Positions 43,848 to 53,293 of a stretch of DNA of 64,000 nt are shown piece by piece. The notes under the pieces were generated by a model. The model ran no database searches. It was not told where the DNA came from and saw nothing but the letters and a program-made list of their open reading frames with translations. This stretch comes from Microthrixaceae bacterium (lineage in GTDB: Bacteria > Actinomycetota > Acidimicrobiia > Acidimicrobiales > Microtrichaceae): NCBI GenBank assembly GCA_027493675.1, contig JAOSKI010000023.1:1-64000 (forward strand). Direction: 5' to 3'. Made by a program: the position numbers and the translations under genes. Position 1 is the stretch's first letter. Every line of letters starts with the position of its first letter.

Positions 43848-46260
43848 TTGAACGAGTGGCTCTGGTCCTACGACTCCTACGCGACGGAAAACGAAGGTCA
43901 GCGTGAGGCGCTGTGCACCCTCGGCAATGGCTACGTAGCCACCAGGGGAGCCCTGCCGGAGTGTGACGCCGACGGCATCCACTACCCCGGAACCTACCTC
44001 GCAGGCGTCTTCAACCGGCTCTCCACGGAGGTTGCCGGGCGCACCGTGGTCAACGAGAGCCTCGTGAACGCCCCCTAACTGGCTGGTGCTGCGCGTGAGG
44101 GTCCCGGGCGGCGGCTGGTTCGACCCCGAACGGACCGAGGTGTTGGAGCACCACCTGGAGCTGGACATACGTCGGGGGAGTTCACCAGACGCAGCCGCCT
44201 CCGTGACGACGACGGCCGGGTGCTTTCGATCACCCAGCGTCGTTTCGTCAGCCTCCGCGACCCGCACATCCTCGCACTGGAGACCACGGTGGTGCCCGAG
44301 AACTTCGACGGCCCCGTCGAGGTCGAGTCGGCTCTCGACGGCACCGTGACCAACTCGGGGAGTGGATCGCTACCTGTCTCTGGACACCGACCACCTGGAG
44401 CATGTGAGGTCCGGAGGGAGTCGACGACGAAGTCATCCTGTTGGAGGTGCGGACCAACGACTCGGGAGTATCCATTGCCGAAGCCGCCCGCACCCGTGGG
44501 TGTGGGTCGATGGTGATCCGGTCGATCCGGCCCGCTCGACCAGCAGCCGCCCGCGCCATGTCACCCAGCTGCTCACGATCGAGTGCACGACCGGCCAACA
44601 CATCACGATCGAGAAGATCGCGGCGGTCTACACCTCGGCTGACGACGGCATCTACTCCCCCGTCGATGCAGCCACTCAGGCCGTGCAGCACGCCGAAGGC
44701 TTCGGGGAGTTGCTGGAGCGCCACGTGATCTCGTGGGCGCATGCCTGGAACCGCAGCAGCATCGAGCTCTCCGGGGATGTGGGCCATACCGCGCGGGTGC
44801 TCAACCTGCACATCTTCCACCTGCTGCAGACCGTGTCCAAGAACACCACAGACCTCGACGCCGGTGTCCCTGCGCGAGGGCTGCACGGGGAGGCCTACCG
44901 GGGTCACATCTTCTGGGACGAGTTGTTCATCTTCCCGCTGATGACGATGGCGTACCGGAGCTGACCCGGGCATTGCTGCGCTATCGGGCCCGGCGGCTCG
45001 ATCGCGCCCGCCGTTCGGCCCGCGAGGCCGGGTTCGAGGGGGCGATGTACCCCTGGCAGAGCGGCAGCGACGGACGAGAGGGAGACCCAGACCCTTCACC
45101 TGAACCCCGAATCCGGGCACTGGTTGCCGCGACGCATCGCACCTCCAGCGCCACATCAACGCCGCAGTGTCGGTCAACGTGTGGAGATACTGGCAGACGA
45201 CAGCGGATCTCGAGTTCCTGCGGTTCTGGGGGGCCGAGATGCTGCTCGAGATCGCCCGGTTCTGGGCGAGCGCCACCACCTACAACCATGCGCTTGACCG
45301 CTACGAGATCACCGGCGTGATGGGGCCCGACGAGTACCACGAGGGATACCCGGATCGTGACGAACCGGGCCTCGACAACAACGCCTACACGAACGTCATG
45401 GCGGTGTGGTGCCTGAGCCGCGCGTTCGACGTGCTCGAGGTGCTGCCGGGTTCACGCCGAATCGAGTTGGAGGAGAAGCTCGGCCTGACGCGGAGGAGCT
45501 GGACCATTGGGACGACATCAGCCACAAGATGCGCCTGTGCTTCCACGGGGACCGGATCCTCAGCCAGTTCGAAGGCTACGACAACCTCGAGGAGCTCGAC
45601 TGGGACGCATACCGCGAGCGCTACGGCGACATCGGACGGCTGGACCGATACTCCGAAGCCGAGGGCGATACCCCGAACCGCTACAAGCTGTCCAAGCAGG
45701 CCGACGCGCTGATGCTCTTCTACGTGCTGACCAGCGAGGAGCTGGCCGAGATCTGGGATCGCCTCGGCTACGAGCACGACGCTGAGTTCATCCCCACGCA
45801 ACATCACCTACTACGAGACACGAACCTCCCACGGTTCAACCCTGAGCCGCATGGTGCACGCCTGGTTGCACAGCCGACTGGATCGCTCCAAGTCCTGGAA
45901 CCTGTTCAGGGAGGCACTCGAGGCTGACATCAACAACGAGCAGAGCGGCACGACCGCGGAAGGAATACACCTCGGGGCGATGGCCGGGACCGTCGACCTC
46001 GTGCAGCGCTGCTATGGGGGGTGTGGATGCCAGATCGGATGTGCTGTATGTGAACCCTCTCCTGCCGGAGGAGCTTCACGAGGTGTGCTTCTCGATCATC
46101 TACCGGCACCAGCCGGTGAACCTTGCGATCAGCCGGGAGCGCGCCTGCGTTCGATTGCCCCAGGACACCGGCCACCCGACTCCGGTGGCGGTGGAGGTAC
46201 TCGGTGAGTTCGCTTGTGTTGGAACCAGGCGACACCTTCGAGGTCGAGTTGCCGCAGTAG
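43848..46260 (+). CDS. Glycoside hydrolase family 65 protein (disaccharide phosphorylase)
   Basis: GH65 proteins phosphorolyse alpha-glucosides such as trehalose, maltose or kojibiose. N-terminus: NEWLWSYDSYATENEGQREA and LCTLGNGYVATRGALPE; the (alpha/alpha)6 barrel has LHGEAYRGHIFWDELFIFPL, AVSVNVWRYWQTTADLEFL, the catalytic acid in ITGVMGPDEYHEGYPD, and YKLSKQADALMLFYVL. The C-terminal jelly-roll ends VLEPGDTFEVELPQ at 46260. TTG 43848 is the start that fits best. Frame changes near 44078, 44185, 44365, 44440, 44960, 45090, 45490, 45800, 46020 and 46220. The usual partner, beta-phosphoglucomutase, is not adjacent; the exact sugar is unknown. Confidence 0.88.
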
Positions 46261-46317
46261 CCGGCAGCGTGGCCCTCTGCGCGGCGGCGCCGGCCGCAAC
46301 CGAATCGGCGAAGGGCC

Positions 46318-46567
46318 TCAGTCGTAGGCGCCGATCCCTCTCCCACCACTGGCACCACCACTGGCCGCCCACCAGGATCCGGAGCTTCTGATGCCAGCAG
46401 TAGGAGATCTCCGCGGTCGGCTCCAGGTAGTACAGGCAGTTGTCGCAGCGTTCGTCGCCCGAAGGGTGACCCTTGAGCACCGCGTTGTCGGAGAGGATCC
46501 GGAGCTCCATCGCGAGGCGCTCGTCGATCTCCTTGGGTTCCGGTGGTGGGATCTCGTAGTCCGACAT
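46318..46567 (-). CDS. Small HiPIP-like cysteine protein
   Basis: About 82 residues. After a polar N-terminus (MSDYEIPPPEPKEIDERLAM) four cysteines occur as CDNC, then 12 residues, C, then 14 residues, C, with the last in GGQWWCQWW. This order and the Gly-Trp-Cys-x-Trp end resemble high-potential iron-sulfur proteins, though the second gap is shorter than usual and there is no export signal. A frame change near 46340 replaces the end with WERIGAYD at 46318. If it binds a cluster it would act as a cytoplasmic electron carrier; this is inference. Confidence 0.6.
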
Positions 46568-46654
46568 GCGCCCGACGCTAGCGGCCCGCAACGTGCTGCG
46601 TGCTGCTTGCCCGCCACCCGTTCCCACCCCTCCCCCCCTACCCTCCCCTCCCCG

Positions 46655-46708
46655 GCGAACTGAAGGGCGTGAGCAACCAGAACTGGTGGCTGAGAGCCTT
46701 CAGTTCGC
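46655..46708. repeat. Dispersed palindrome, subfamily A copy 2
   Basis: Arms GCGAACTGAAGG and CCTTCAGTTCGC match exactly; the inner part (AGC, ACCAG) pairs partly around a two-base centre. It lies between tRNA-Val and the small cysteine protein gene. Confidence 0.7.
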
Positions 46709-46727
46709 TCACTGGGATCACAGGCAG

Positions 46728-46801
46728 TGGGCGTAACAGGACTTGAACCTGTGACCTCTTCCGTGTCGAGGAAGCGCTCCAGCCAACTGAGCTATACGCC
46801 C
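46728..46801 (-). tRNA. tRNA-Val(GAC)
   Basis: Minus strand: acceptor GGGCGTA/TACGCCC, D arm with AGCTCAGTTGG, anticodon stem CTTCC/GGAAG with loop TCGACAC (anticodon GAC), T arm ACAGG-TTCAAGT-CCTGT, discriminator A. CCA is not encoded. Confidence 0.95.
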
Positions 46802-46942
46802 GGAACCGACGACACTAGCAGGCAGCCCACATGCGCCTTGTGTTCGCCCCAGGGGCAGGTTTCGATACGGCGGCGTTCCGAATTAGTCTGAGAGCACTGC
46901 CGGCCGGAGCACGTCCGGCTGAACGAAGGAGCACCTCCCCTC

Positions 46943-48560
46943 TTGGACGCCGAGACGATTCACCGCCGCCGATGGTGGACCCTGCTTGTCCTTTGTGTGT
47001 CGCTGATAGTGATCACACTCGACAACACCATCCTGAACGTGGCACTACCCACCTTGGTCGAGGAACTCCACGCGACGAACAGCCAGTTGCAGTGGATCGT
47101 GGACGGGTACACCCTCGTCTTCGCCGGGCTGTTGCTGACCGCGGGCACCCTCGGGGACCGGTTCCGGACGCAAAGGGGCCCTCCAGATGGGCCTCGTGGT
47201 GTTCGCGCTCGGCTCGCTGCTGTCGGCGCTCGCCACCGATCCCTGGCACCTCATCGCCACACGTTCGATCATGGGCGTCGGCGGCGCGTTCATCATGCCC
47301 TCCACGCTGTCGATCCTCACCAACGTGTTCAAAGCCGACGAGCGGGGTCGCGCCATCGGGATCTGGTCGGGCGTGGCCGGCATCGGAGTTCGCCATCGGC
47401 CCACTCGCCGGCGGTTACCTCGTCGATCACATCGGGTGGGAGGCGATCTTCCTGGTCAACCTGCCGATCGTCGCTGTCGGCCTGGTCGCCGGTTGGTTCC
47501 TGATCCCCGACTCCAGGATCCGTCCCACGCCAAGCTCGACATTCCTGGTGCGGCTCTGTCGATCGTGGCCCTCACCGCACTGGTGTTCGGCCTGATCGAG
47601 GCACCGTCGTGGGGTTGGACCAGCAGCGCCATCCTGGCTTCGTTCGCGATCGCCTTGGTGGGCTTCGCACTGTTCGCCTATCGGGAGCTGCACACCGAGC
47701 ATCCGATGCTCGACATCTCGTTCTTCTCCAACCCGCGCTTCACCGCGGCGAGTATCGCTGTCGCCCTGGTGTTCTTCGCCATGTTCGGATACAGCTTCCT
47801 GCTCACCCAGTACCTGCAATTCGTGCTCGACTACAGCCCTTCAGGCGCGGGGCTGGCCATGTTGCCGTTCGCTCTGGCGATGATGGTCACCGCACCCAAC
47901 GCCCCGAGGCTGGTGGAGCGGATCGGCACGAAGTGGGTGGTGACGATCGGGCTTTCGATGGCGTCGCTCAGCATGCTGCTGCAGACCGGGCTCACAGCCG
48001 AGAGCACCTACGGGTCCATCCTGTGGAGGATGCTGTTCCTGTCGGTCGGCATGGGACTGACGATGGCACCGGCGACCGAGTCGATCATGGGCTCACTCCC
48101 GCTGGCCAAGGCAGGCGTGGGATCGGCCATGAACGACACCACCCGCCAGGTGGGCGGCACGCTCGGAGTGGCGATCATCGGGAGTGTGCTCTCCAGCGTG
48201 TACGGGTCGAAGATCATCGACGCCCTGAGCGGCACGCCGGCACCCCAGCGGGTCATCGACGTGGCAAGCGAGAGCCTGGGCGGCGCAATGCAGGTGGCCG
48301 AACGAATCGGCCCCCGGGGTGACGAGTTGGTGACGGTGGCGCGCGAAGCGTTCGTGGACGGACTACACGGCGGAGCCGTCGTGGCCGCAATCGCCGCCGG
48401 CCTCGGTGCCCTCGTCGCGGCTGCCTACCTCCCGGCCCATGCCCGCGAGGCCGACGAGAACATGCAGGCCGTCGAGTTCGACGAGGAGATGCGCGCCTAC
48501 GACGAGCACGCTGATGCACTCGGGCGCTCCGCTGGAGCCACCCCGGACACCGACGCATGA
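46943..48560 (+). CDS. DHA2-family MFS drug-efflux transporter
   Basis: About 540 residues with some 14 membrane helices, the DHA2 (drug:H+ antiporter-2) pattern. The first loop is [19 protein letters not shown], motif A is in [18 protein letters not shown], then [18 protein letters not shown] and [20 protein letters not shown]. The C-terminus is a cytoplasmic acidic tail. The TTG at 46943 is preceded by GAAGGAG. Frame changes near 47170, 47385 and 47515. Its stop overlaps the TetR start (ATGA), so exporter and regulator form one operon. Confidence 0.88.
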
Positions 48561-49216
48561 CCACCGACACGCCCACGCGACCCGTGGACCCAGACGGCGA
48601 GGAGCACGAGTGCAAGCGGCACGGTGGCGAGGAGCAGGGGACCGACGCTGCATGCCCTGGGCGTCCACGCGATCCCGCTGTGGACGAGGCGATCCTCGCC
48701 GCGACAGCTTCGCTGCTGACCGAAGCAGGTTTCGAGGGGCTGACAGTGGAACAGGTGGCGGCACGTGCCGGTGTGTCCAAGGCCTCTCTGTACCGCAGGT
48801 TCGACAACCTCGCCGACCTGCTGGCCGCCACTTGCGTGGCGTTCGCACCGGAGGCACCCGAGGTACCCGACACGGGATCCACCCGTGAGGACCTGCTCAC
48901 GCTGCTGGCGCACCTCGCACGCACGATATCCAGCCCCGACACAGGCGGCCCACTTCCGGCGATACTCGCTGCAGCCGGCTCGAACGAAGAAGCCCGTAGG
49001 GCGCTGAGCCGCTTCAGCACGACCAGAGGCACGCCGTTGCGCACGGTCGCCACCAGAGCCGTCGAGCAGGGCGAGCTGCCCGCGGGCACCGACGCGACGT
49101 CCGTGGCCGACATGCTGGCAGGCGCTGTGCTGTTCAGGAGCCTCGTGCGTGACGAGCGGGTGGACCTCGACCGCATCGCCTCCTACGTGGACCTGCTACT
49201 CCGAACCGGCCGGTAG
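48557..49216 (+). CDS. TetR-family repressor of the exporter
   Basis: Intact, 219 residues. After a charged N-terminal extension the helix-turn-helix is DEAILAATASLLTEAGFEGL then TVEQVAARAGVSKASLYRRF. The C-terminal part is helical and ligand-binding (TetR_C-like, LPAILAAAGSNEEARRALSR). It is translationally coupled to the DHA2 exporter, which it likely controls in response to a transported compound. Confidence 0.9.
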   Translation: MTTDTPTRPVDPDGEEHECKRHGGEEQGTDAACPGRPRDPAVDEAILAATASLLTEAGFEGLTVEQVAARAGVSKASLYRRFDNLADLLAATCVAFAPEAPEVPDTGSTREDLLTLLAHLARTISSPDTGGPLPAILAAAGSNEEARRALSRFSTTRGTPLRTVATRAVEQGELPAGTDATSVADMLAGAVLFRSLVRDERVDLDRIASYVDLLLRTGR

Positions 49217-49711
49217 CACGCTTCCGATCATCACCATGAGCACCATCCCGGCGCCCAACATCAGCCAGAGCCCCAATCCGGGGCCCGTCTCGCTGTCACC
49301 GTCACCGAAGGCCCATTCCACAACGGGCAGCAGGATCAACGCCGTGGAACCCACACGTGCCCAGATCCAGCCAGCGGAGCGCCTGCCCGCGACCAGCAGC
49401 ACACCCCCCACAGCCAGCACGACCGCAACGAGTACCGCCACCCACCCGCGACCGACCGCACCGTCGGCCAACTTCCAACCATTCTCATCGGGGTTGAGCG
49501 CCGGCCCGTAGTCCCTCCAGGACATGAGGCTCGCCACCGCCGTCATCACCGATGCCACCAGGAGGCAGGACGCCACCAGCAAGTCGCGCCAAGCCGACCG
49601 GGGTTGCGGCCGGGCCGGCGACGGGTGAACCCACCGAGTGGCACACCGGGCTCGAACCGCCCTGGAGCACTGCCCGCCGAGACTCCGATCGGAACGTCCG
49701 GCGGCACCCAT
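49196..49711 (-). CDS. Small membrane protein
   Basis: About 170 residues with four hydrophobic segments (DLLVASCLLVASVMTAVASL, WVAVLVAVVLAVGGVLLVAG, GSTALILLPVVEW, WLMLGAGMVLMVMIGSVLPA). No family is recognised. The ATG at 49711 is one of several possible starts; the frame remains open further upstream. Its 3' end overlaps the convergent TetR gene by 21 bases. Confidence 0.55.
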   Translation of the reverse strand: MGAAGRSDRSLGGQCSRAVRARCATRWVHPSPARPQPRSAWRDLLVASCLLVASVMTAVASLMSWRDYGPALNPDENGWKLADGAVGRGWVAVLVAVVLAVGGVLLVAGRRSAGWIWARVGSTALILLPVVEWAFGDGDSETGPGLGLWLMLGAGMVLMVMIGSVLPAGSE

Positions 49712-49801
49712 GTCGGTTGATCCTGCACTCACCAAGTGTGCCAGAGACCGAACCCGACACCGGACCGGGCCGCACCCGGCCGGCAGGAATACAGTCGAAG
49801 G

Positions 49802-49835
49802 GAGCTCGGGGGTGGTCACATGCCACCCCGAGCTC
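49802..49835. other. Hairpin next to tRNA-Cys
   Basis: GAGCTCGGGGGTGG and CCACCCCGAGCTC form a stem around a short loop, three bases from the CCA end of tRNA-Cys. It could end or process the tRNA transcript; there is no T-run. It does not belong to the dispersed palindrome family. Confidence 0.5.
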
Positions 49836-49837
49836 GT

Positions 49838-49911
49838 TGGAGGCGACGAGGGGAATCGAACCCCTGTACACGGCTTTGCAGGCCGCTGCCTAACCACTCG
49901 GCCACGTCGCC
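49838..49911 (-). tRNA. tRNA-Cys(GCA)
   Basis: Minus strand: acceptor GGCGACG/CGTCGCC, anticodon loop CTGCAAA (anticodon GCA), T arm GGGG-TTCGATT-CCCC, discriminator U, followed by an encoded CCA. Confidence 0.95.
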
Positions 49912-49980
49912 GGAGGGATCAGGATAGGCCATCACCTGACCAATGGTTGAACGTCGCACCAAGGTCATCCTCATACCCAC

Positions 49981-50031
49981 CGAACTGTCCGGTGTGAAGC
50001 GCGGTTTCCGCGCTTCACACCGGACAGTTCG
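49981..50031. repeat. Dispersed palindrome, subfamily A copy 3
   Basis: A perfect 24-bp stem with a TTT loop. The arm begins CGAACTGTCCGGTGTG and ends AAGCGCGG. It lies between tRNA-Cys and tRNA-Gly. Confidence 0.92.
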
Positions 50032-50060
50032 CTTGTTGATGCCCAGCGACATCACACTGG

Positions 50061-50133
50061 AGCGGACGACGAGATTCGAACCCGCGACCTCAACCTTGGC
50101 AAGGTTGCGCTCTACCAACTGAGCTACGTCCGC
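50061..50133 (-). tRNA. tRNA-Gly(GCC)
   Basis: Minus strand: acceptor GCGGACG/CGTCCGC, D arm TAGCTCAGTTGG, anticodon loop TTGCCAA (anticodon GCC), T arm with GGTTCGAATC, discriminator U, CCA encoded at 50058-50060. Confidence 0.95.
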
Positions 50134-50267
50134 AAGGCATCAAAGCCTACCAGCCACCCACCGAGCAGCGACAAACCTCCTTGGTTCGCCTCGTCGTGGT
50201 GCGTCCTGGCGGAACGCCGGTTCGGCCCGAAGAAGCATCAGCGCGCTGCGATCGTTGTCGAGAGCAC

Positions 50268-50803
50268 TCAGAGGGAAGGGAACTCCAAGAGGAACCGACG
50301 GCGACACCATCCGTGGTGACGCATGGTGCAGAGGACCTCGTCGGGGACCATCTCGTGCTGCACTCCTAGCGCACCGAGCCATCCGGTGACCCGCTCGAAG
50401 ATCCCGCACTCGTAGGTGCCGGCCACACCCAACGCAGTGACCCCTCGAACGCGAAGCACCTGGTGACCTCGAACGACATCGACGAGCCGTCGAGATCCCA
50501 CTCGATTGCGAACTCGATGGCCGAGGGGATGACGAGGTTCACTGCGGTGTCGACGAAGCGGCGCAGGTCGCCGATCGTACGTACTCCGTCGAGGCCCGTC
50601 GCCTTGAGGATCCGCCGTGCCTCCACCGTCGACATGCCCCGCACGGCCCTCCGGTTGAGCCGGTTGGCTGCTTCGATGCCGAGCTCCTCGACCGCTCCGG
50701 CAAACCACATCGCGTCGTGGGTCAGCCAGTTGCGGATCAGCAGGCTCTTTAGCTCCTCTGTGGAGAGCTCGATCGGCGGCTCGCCTTCTACTGGAGTGTT
50801 CAT
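50268..50803 (-). CDS. Hypothetical cytosolic protein in the TetR operon
   Basis: About 178 residues joined by one frame change near 50435. No signal or membrane segment. Segments: STEELKSLLIRNWLTHDAMW, FAGAVEELGIEAANRLNRRA, then GVAGTYECGIFERVTGWLGA and the Cys-rich end EVLCTMRHHGWCRRRFLLEF. The layout (helical N-terminus, C-terminal Cys/His segment) resembles the DUF6125-like cytosolic proteins, which I cannot confirm. ATG 50803 follows AAAGGAA and lies 22 bases after the TetR stop, so the two are probably co-regulated. Confidence 0.65.
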
Positions 50804-50825
50804 CTTCGGGGTTCCTTTGCCTTGA

Positions 50826-51434
50826 TCACCCAGTGGGTGAATCGACCTCCAGCCAGGCGATGATCTGTTCCACAACGAGCTCGTCGGCAACCTCGGGCTG
50901 AGCAACTTCGGTCTCGAGAAGGTCGCGGACGGTGAAGGCGACCCCCATGCCGTTGAGGATCCAGGCGGTGGTGTGGATGTCCACATCCGCGCGGACGACG
51001 TCCCTCGGCGACACCCCGTTCGATCAACGAGGTGAAGAACGCCACATAGCGTTCGTGGTTGGCGCGAAGCACGGCGGCAATGTCGCCGTCCGCGGACTCA
51101 GCGAGAGCCTGGAACTGAAGGCGAGCCTCCTCGGGATGTTCGACCAGGTTTCGGACGTACACCCGCCCGGCCCTGCGCAGCGCCTCGATGGCATCGGGAG
51201 CGTCGGCGATCTCATCGTGCCAGATCTCCACGATGCGCCTGCCGATGCGGTCGAGCAGCTCACAGAAGAGCGCCTTCTTCGAAGGGAAGTGGCGATACAG
51301 CAGCGGTTCACTGACCCCGCCTCCGCAGCGATGTTGCTGACTCGGGCAGCTCGGTAGTTCGAACGGGCGAACACGACGACCGCGGCCCGGAGCAGCTCCG
51401 TGCGGCGCTCCTCAGCTGCCAGGCGTACAGACAC
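50826..51434 (-). CDS. TetR-family regulator with upstream operator array
   Basis: About 203 residues. The DNA-binding part is LAAEERRTELLRAAVVVFAR to VSNIAAEAG-VSEPLLYRHF; the ligand-binding part continues EALRRAGRVYVRNLVEHPEE and AWILNGMGVAFTVRDLLETE. Frame changes near 51310 and 51015. Four copies of a GAGT(A/G)CTC palindrome stand directly upstream, so it very likely represses itself and the next gene. Confidence 0.85.
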
Positions 51435-51446
51435 AGGTCCTCACAG

Positions 51447-51531
51447 TGCGTGGTGAGTGCTCAACAGCCGGTTGGTGAGTACTCGATGCGAGTTGGTGAG
51501 TGCTCAACATAAGTTAGTGAGTACTCACTAG
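51447..51531 (-). promoter_or_regulatory. Four-site operator array of the TetR operon
   Basis: Cores GAGTGCTC (51455-51462), GAGTACTC (51477-51484), GAGTGCTC (51498-51505) and GAGTACTC (51519-51526), each preceded by T(T/G)(A/G)GT. Centre-to-centre spacing is 22, 21 and 21 bases, two helical turns. The last site extends to the perfect palindrome TTAGTGAGTACTCACTA. The array occupies the space where the TetR promoter should be. Confidence 0.85.
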
Positions 51532-51554
51532 TCAAGGGCCGGGTTCCTCACCGA

Positions 51555-51605
51555 CGAACTGACTGGTGTGGGCCACGGTTCCCGTGGCCCACACCAGTCA
51601 GTTCG
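51555..51605. repeat. Dispersed palindrome, subfamily A copy 4
   Basis: A perfect 24-bp stem with a TTC loop. The arm begins CGAACTGACTGGTGTG and ends GGCCACGG. It lies between the UbiB stop and the TetR operators and is continued by a 17-bp tandem array. Confidence 0.92.
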
Positions 51606-51673
51606 AGGGGGTGGCCAGTTCGAGGGGGTGGCCAGTTCGAGGGGGTGGCCAGTTCGAGGGGGTGGTCAGTTCT
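51599..51673. repeat. 17-bp tandem repeat array
   Basis: The unit CAGTTCGAGGGGGTGGC starts at 51599, 51616, 51633 and 51650, with the last G-to-T changed (GGTGGT), and a fifth partial CAGTTC starts at 51667. The array begins with the last bases of the palindrome and ends on the UbiB stop codon (51666-51668). Confidence 0.93.
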
Positions 51674-53170
51674 GCATGAACGCGGAGAGGTCGAAGGCCT
51701 CGCCGTACTTCTGCTGGAAGTGGGCGAACACGGGGGCCACCTCGTTGAGGAACCTCGTATCCGGGGCCACCGCCGCGGCGAACCCGTTGATGTACAGGAG
51801 GTTCTTGCAGAACAGCACCAGCTCCTTGGGCAGTCGGATGCCGTGACGCGACACCACTGCCAGCAGGCGGGTGAGGGTCTCGGCCAGCTCAGCCCGGTTC
51901 GCGTCGGGATCCAGGCCGTGCGGATCGGCCTTGGCCCTGATCTCCCTTCGAGAACCGACAGGTCGAAGTCAGCCGGGATGGCGCCGAAGTCGACCATCGC
52001 CTCGAGCTCACGCCGCACGTCACCATGGGCGAAGGCCACCATGAGCTGGCCCAGCGCGATGCGCTGGGCCTCGTCGAGCCGGCCGAGGATGCCGAAGTCC
52101 ACCAGCGACAACATGCCGGAGTCCTCATCGAGCAGGATGTTGCCGGCGTGAAGGTCGCCGTGGAACACGCCGAAGAGCAGCGTCAGCTCGAGAGCGCTCT
52201 GAACGGCGAACCGAAAGAGCCGCCGGCCCACCTCAGGATCGACATGCACCGAGGTGTAGGAGCGGCCGGGTAGGCGTTCCATCACCAGCACCCGGGAGGT
52301 CACCAGACCGGGCATGGGCCGGGGATGCGCACGAGCCCGGATCCGGCATGCTCGGCGACCACCCCGGAGCTCGACCATGTTGAGCGCCTCGATGCGGAAG
52401 TCGAGCTCCTCCAACACGAGTTGGGCGAACAGCTCGAGGAAGCCGCTGGGGTTTCCGGTGCGGACCACGGGGTGCAGGCGCTCGGCCATCCACGCTGCGG
52501 CGGCCATGGCCCGGATGTCGTTGGTGAAGCGCTGCCGCAAGCCGGGCCGGCGGATCTTCACCACCACCTCACGGCCGTCCGGCAGCACCGCCCGATGGAC
52601 CTGGGCGATCGACGCCGCCCCCAACGGCTCGTCATCGAACTCCGCGAACACGTCGCGGACGCGTGCATTGAAGGCGCGACGGACCACCTTGCGCGGGACG
52701 CCTTCCGGCAGCGGCGGAACGTCATCGCGGCACCACGCGAACGCCTCCACCCAGTCGCCGGGCAGCAGGCCGTCCGCGGTTGCCACGAACTGACCCAACT
52801 TCACCCACGCCGGTCCTCCTGCACGCACGAACCGTTCGACCCGGTCGACGGCCTGCTGGGAACCGAATTCCGCCAGGGAGCCAGGACGACGCAAGACGCC
52901 AAGAACGTCCTCCAGCGCGAAAGCACCCCGGCGTTCCCCCATGAGCCGACCCATTCCCTCGGCCATCGACCGGTCGACACCCGCGCGGGCCAGCCTGCGG
53001 GCCCGCGCCCGTAGCCGTGGACGACGCTCAGCCACCTCGGTCACCCAGTCATCAACCTGGTCCGCCAGGCCCGGCACGCCCGACACCCAGTCCGAGCCGG
53101 CGACCAGCTCGTCGAGGTCGGGAAGATCCAGCCGTGAAGGATCGAACAGCAATCGCCTCTCGGTACTCAT
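51666..53170 (-). CDS. UbiB/ABC1-family protein kinase-like ATPase
   Basis: About 501 residues. The family KxGQ motif is in GGPAWVKLGQFVATADGLLP; AASIAQVHRAVLPDGREVVV includes the Ala-rich loop; lysine in VVKIRRPGL; catalytic HGDLHAGNILLDED and metal-binding LVDFGILGRLD. Family members support isoprenoid-quinone or lipid metabolism; in actinobacteria, which use menaquinone, the role is not settled. Frame changes near 52365 and 51950; the end is DLSAFMQN at 51666. Confidence 0.9.
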
Positions 53171-53293
53171 CCATGGCCCCCCTTGAGCTCCCGGCCCGGC
53201 GCTGCAACAACCCCCGTCATGCCGCGGCGCCGGTACCCACCACGGTACGCCACCGGTTTGCCGGCGTCAGCGACCTCACCGACGGCTCGGGTG

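Noticed and set aside
50140-50409. Minus-strand 89-residue frame after the hypothetical gene
   Set aside because: It overlaps the real frame of the 50268-50803 gene and has Arg/Pro-rich shadow composition.
51599-51673. CRISPR-like array
   Set aside because: The units are adjacent with no spacers and only 17 bases long; this is a plain tandem repeat.
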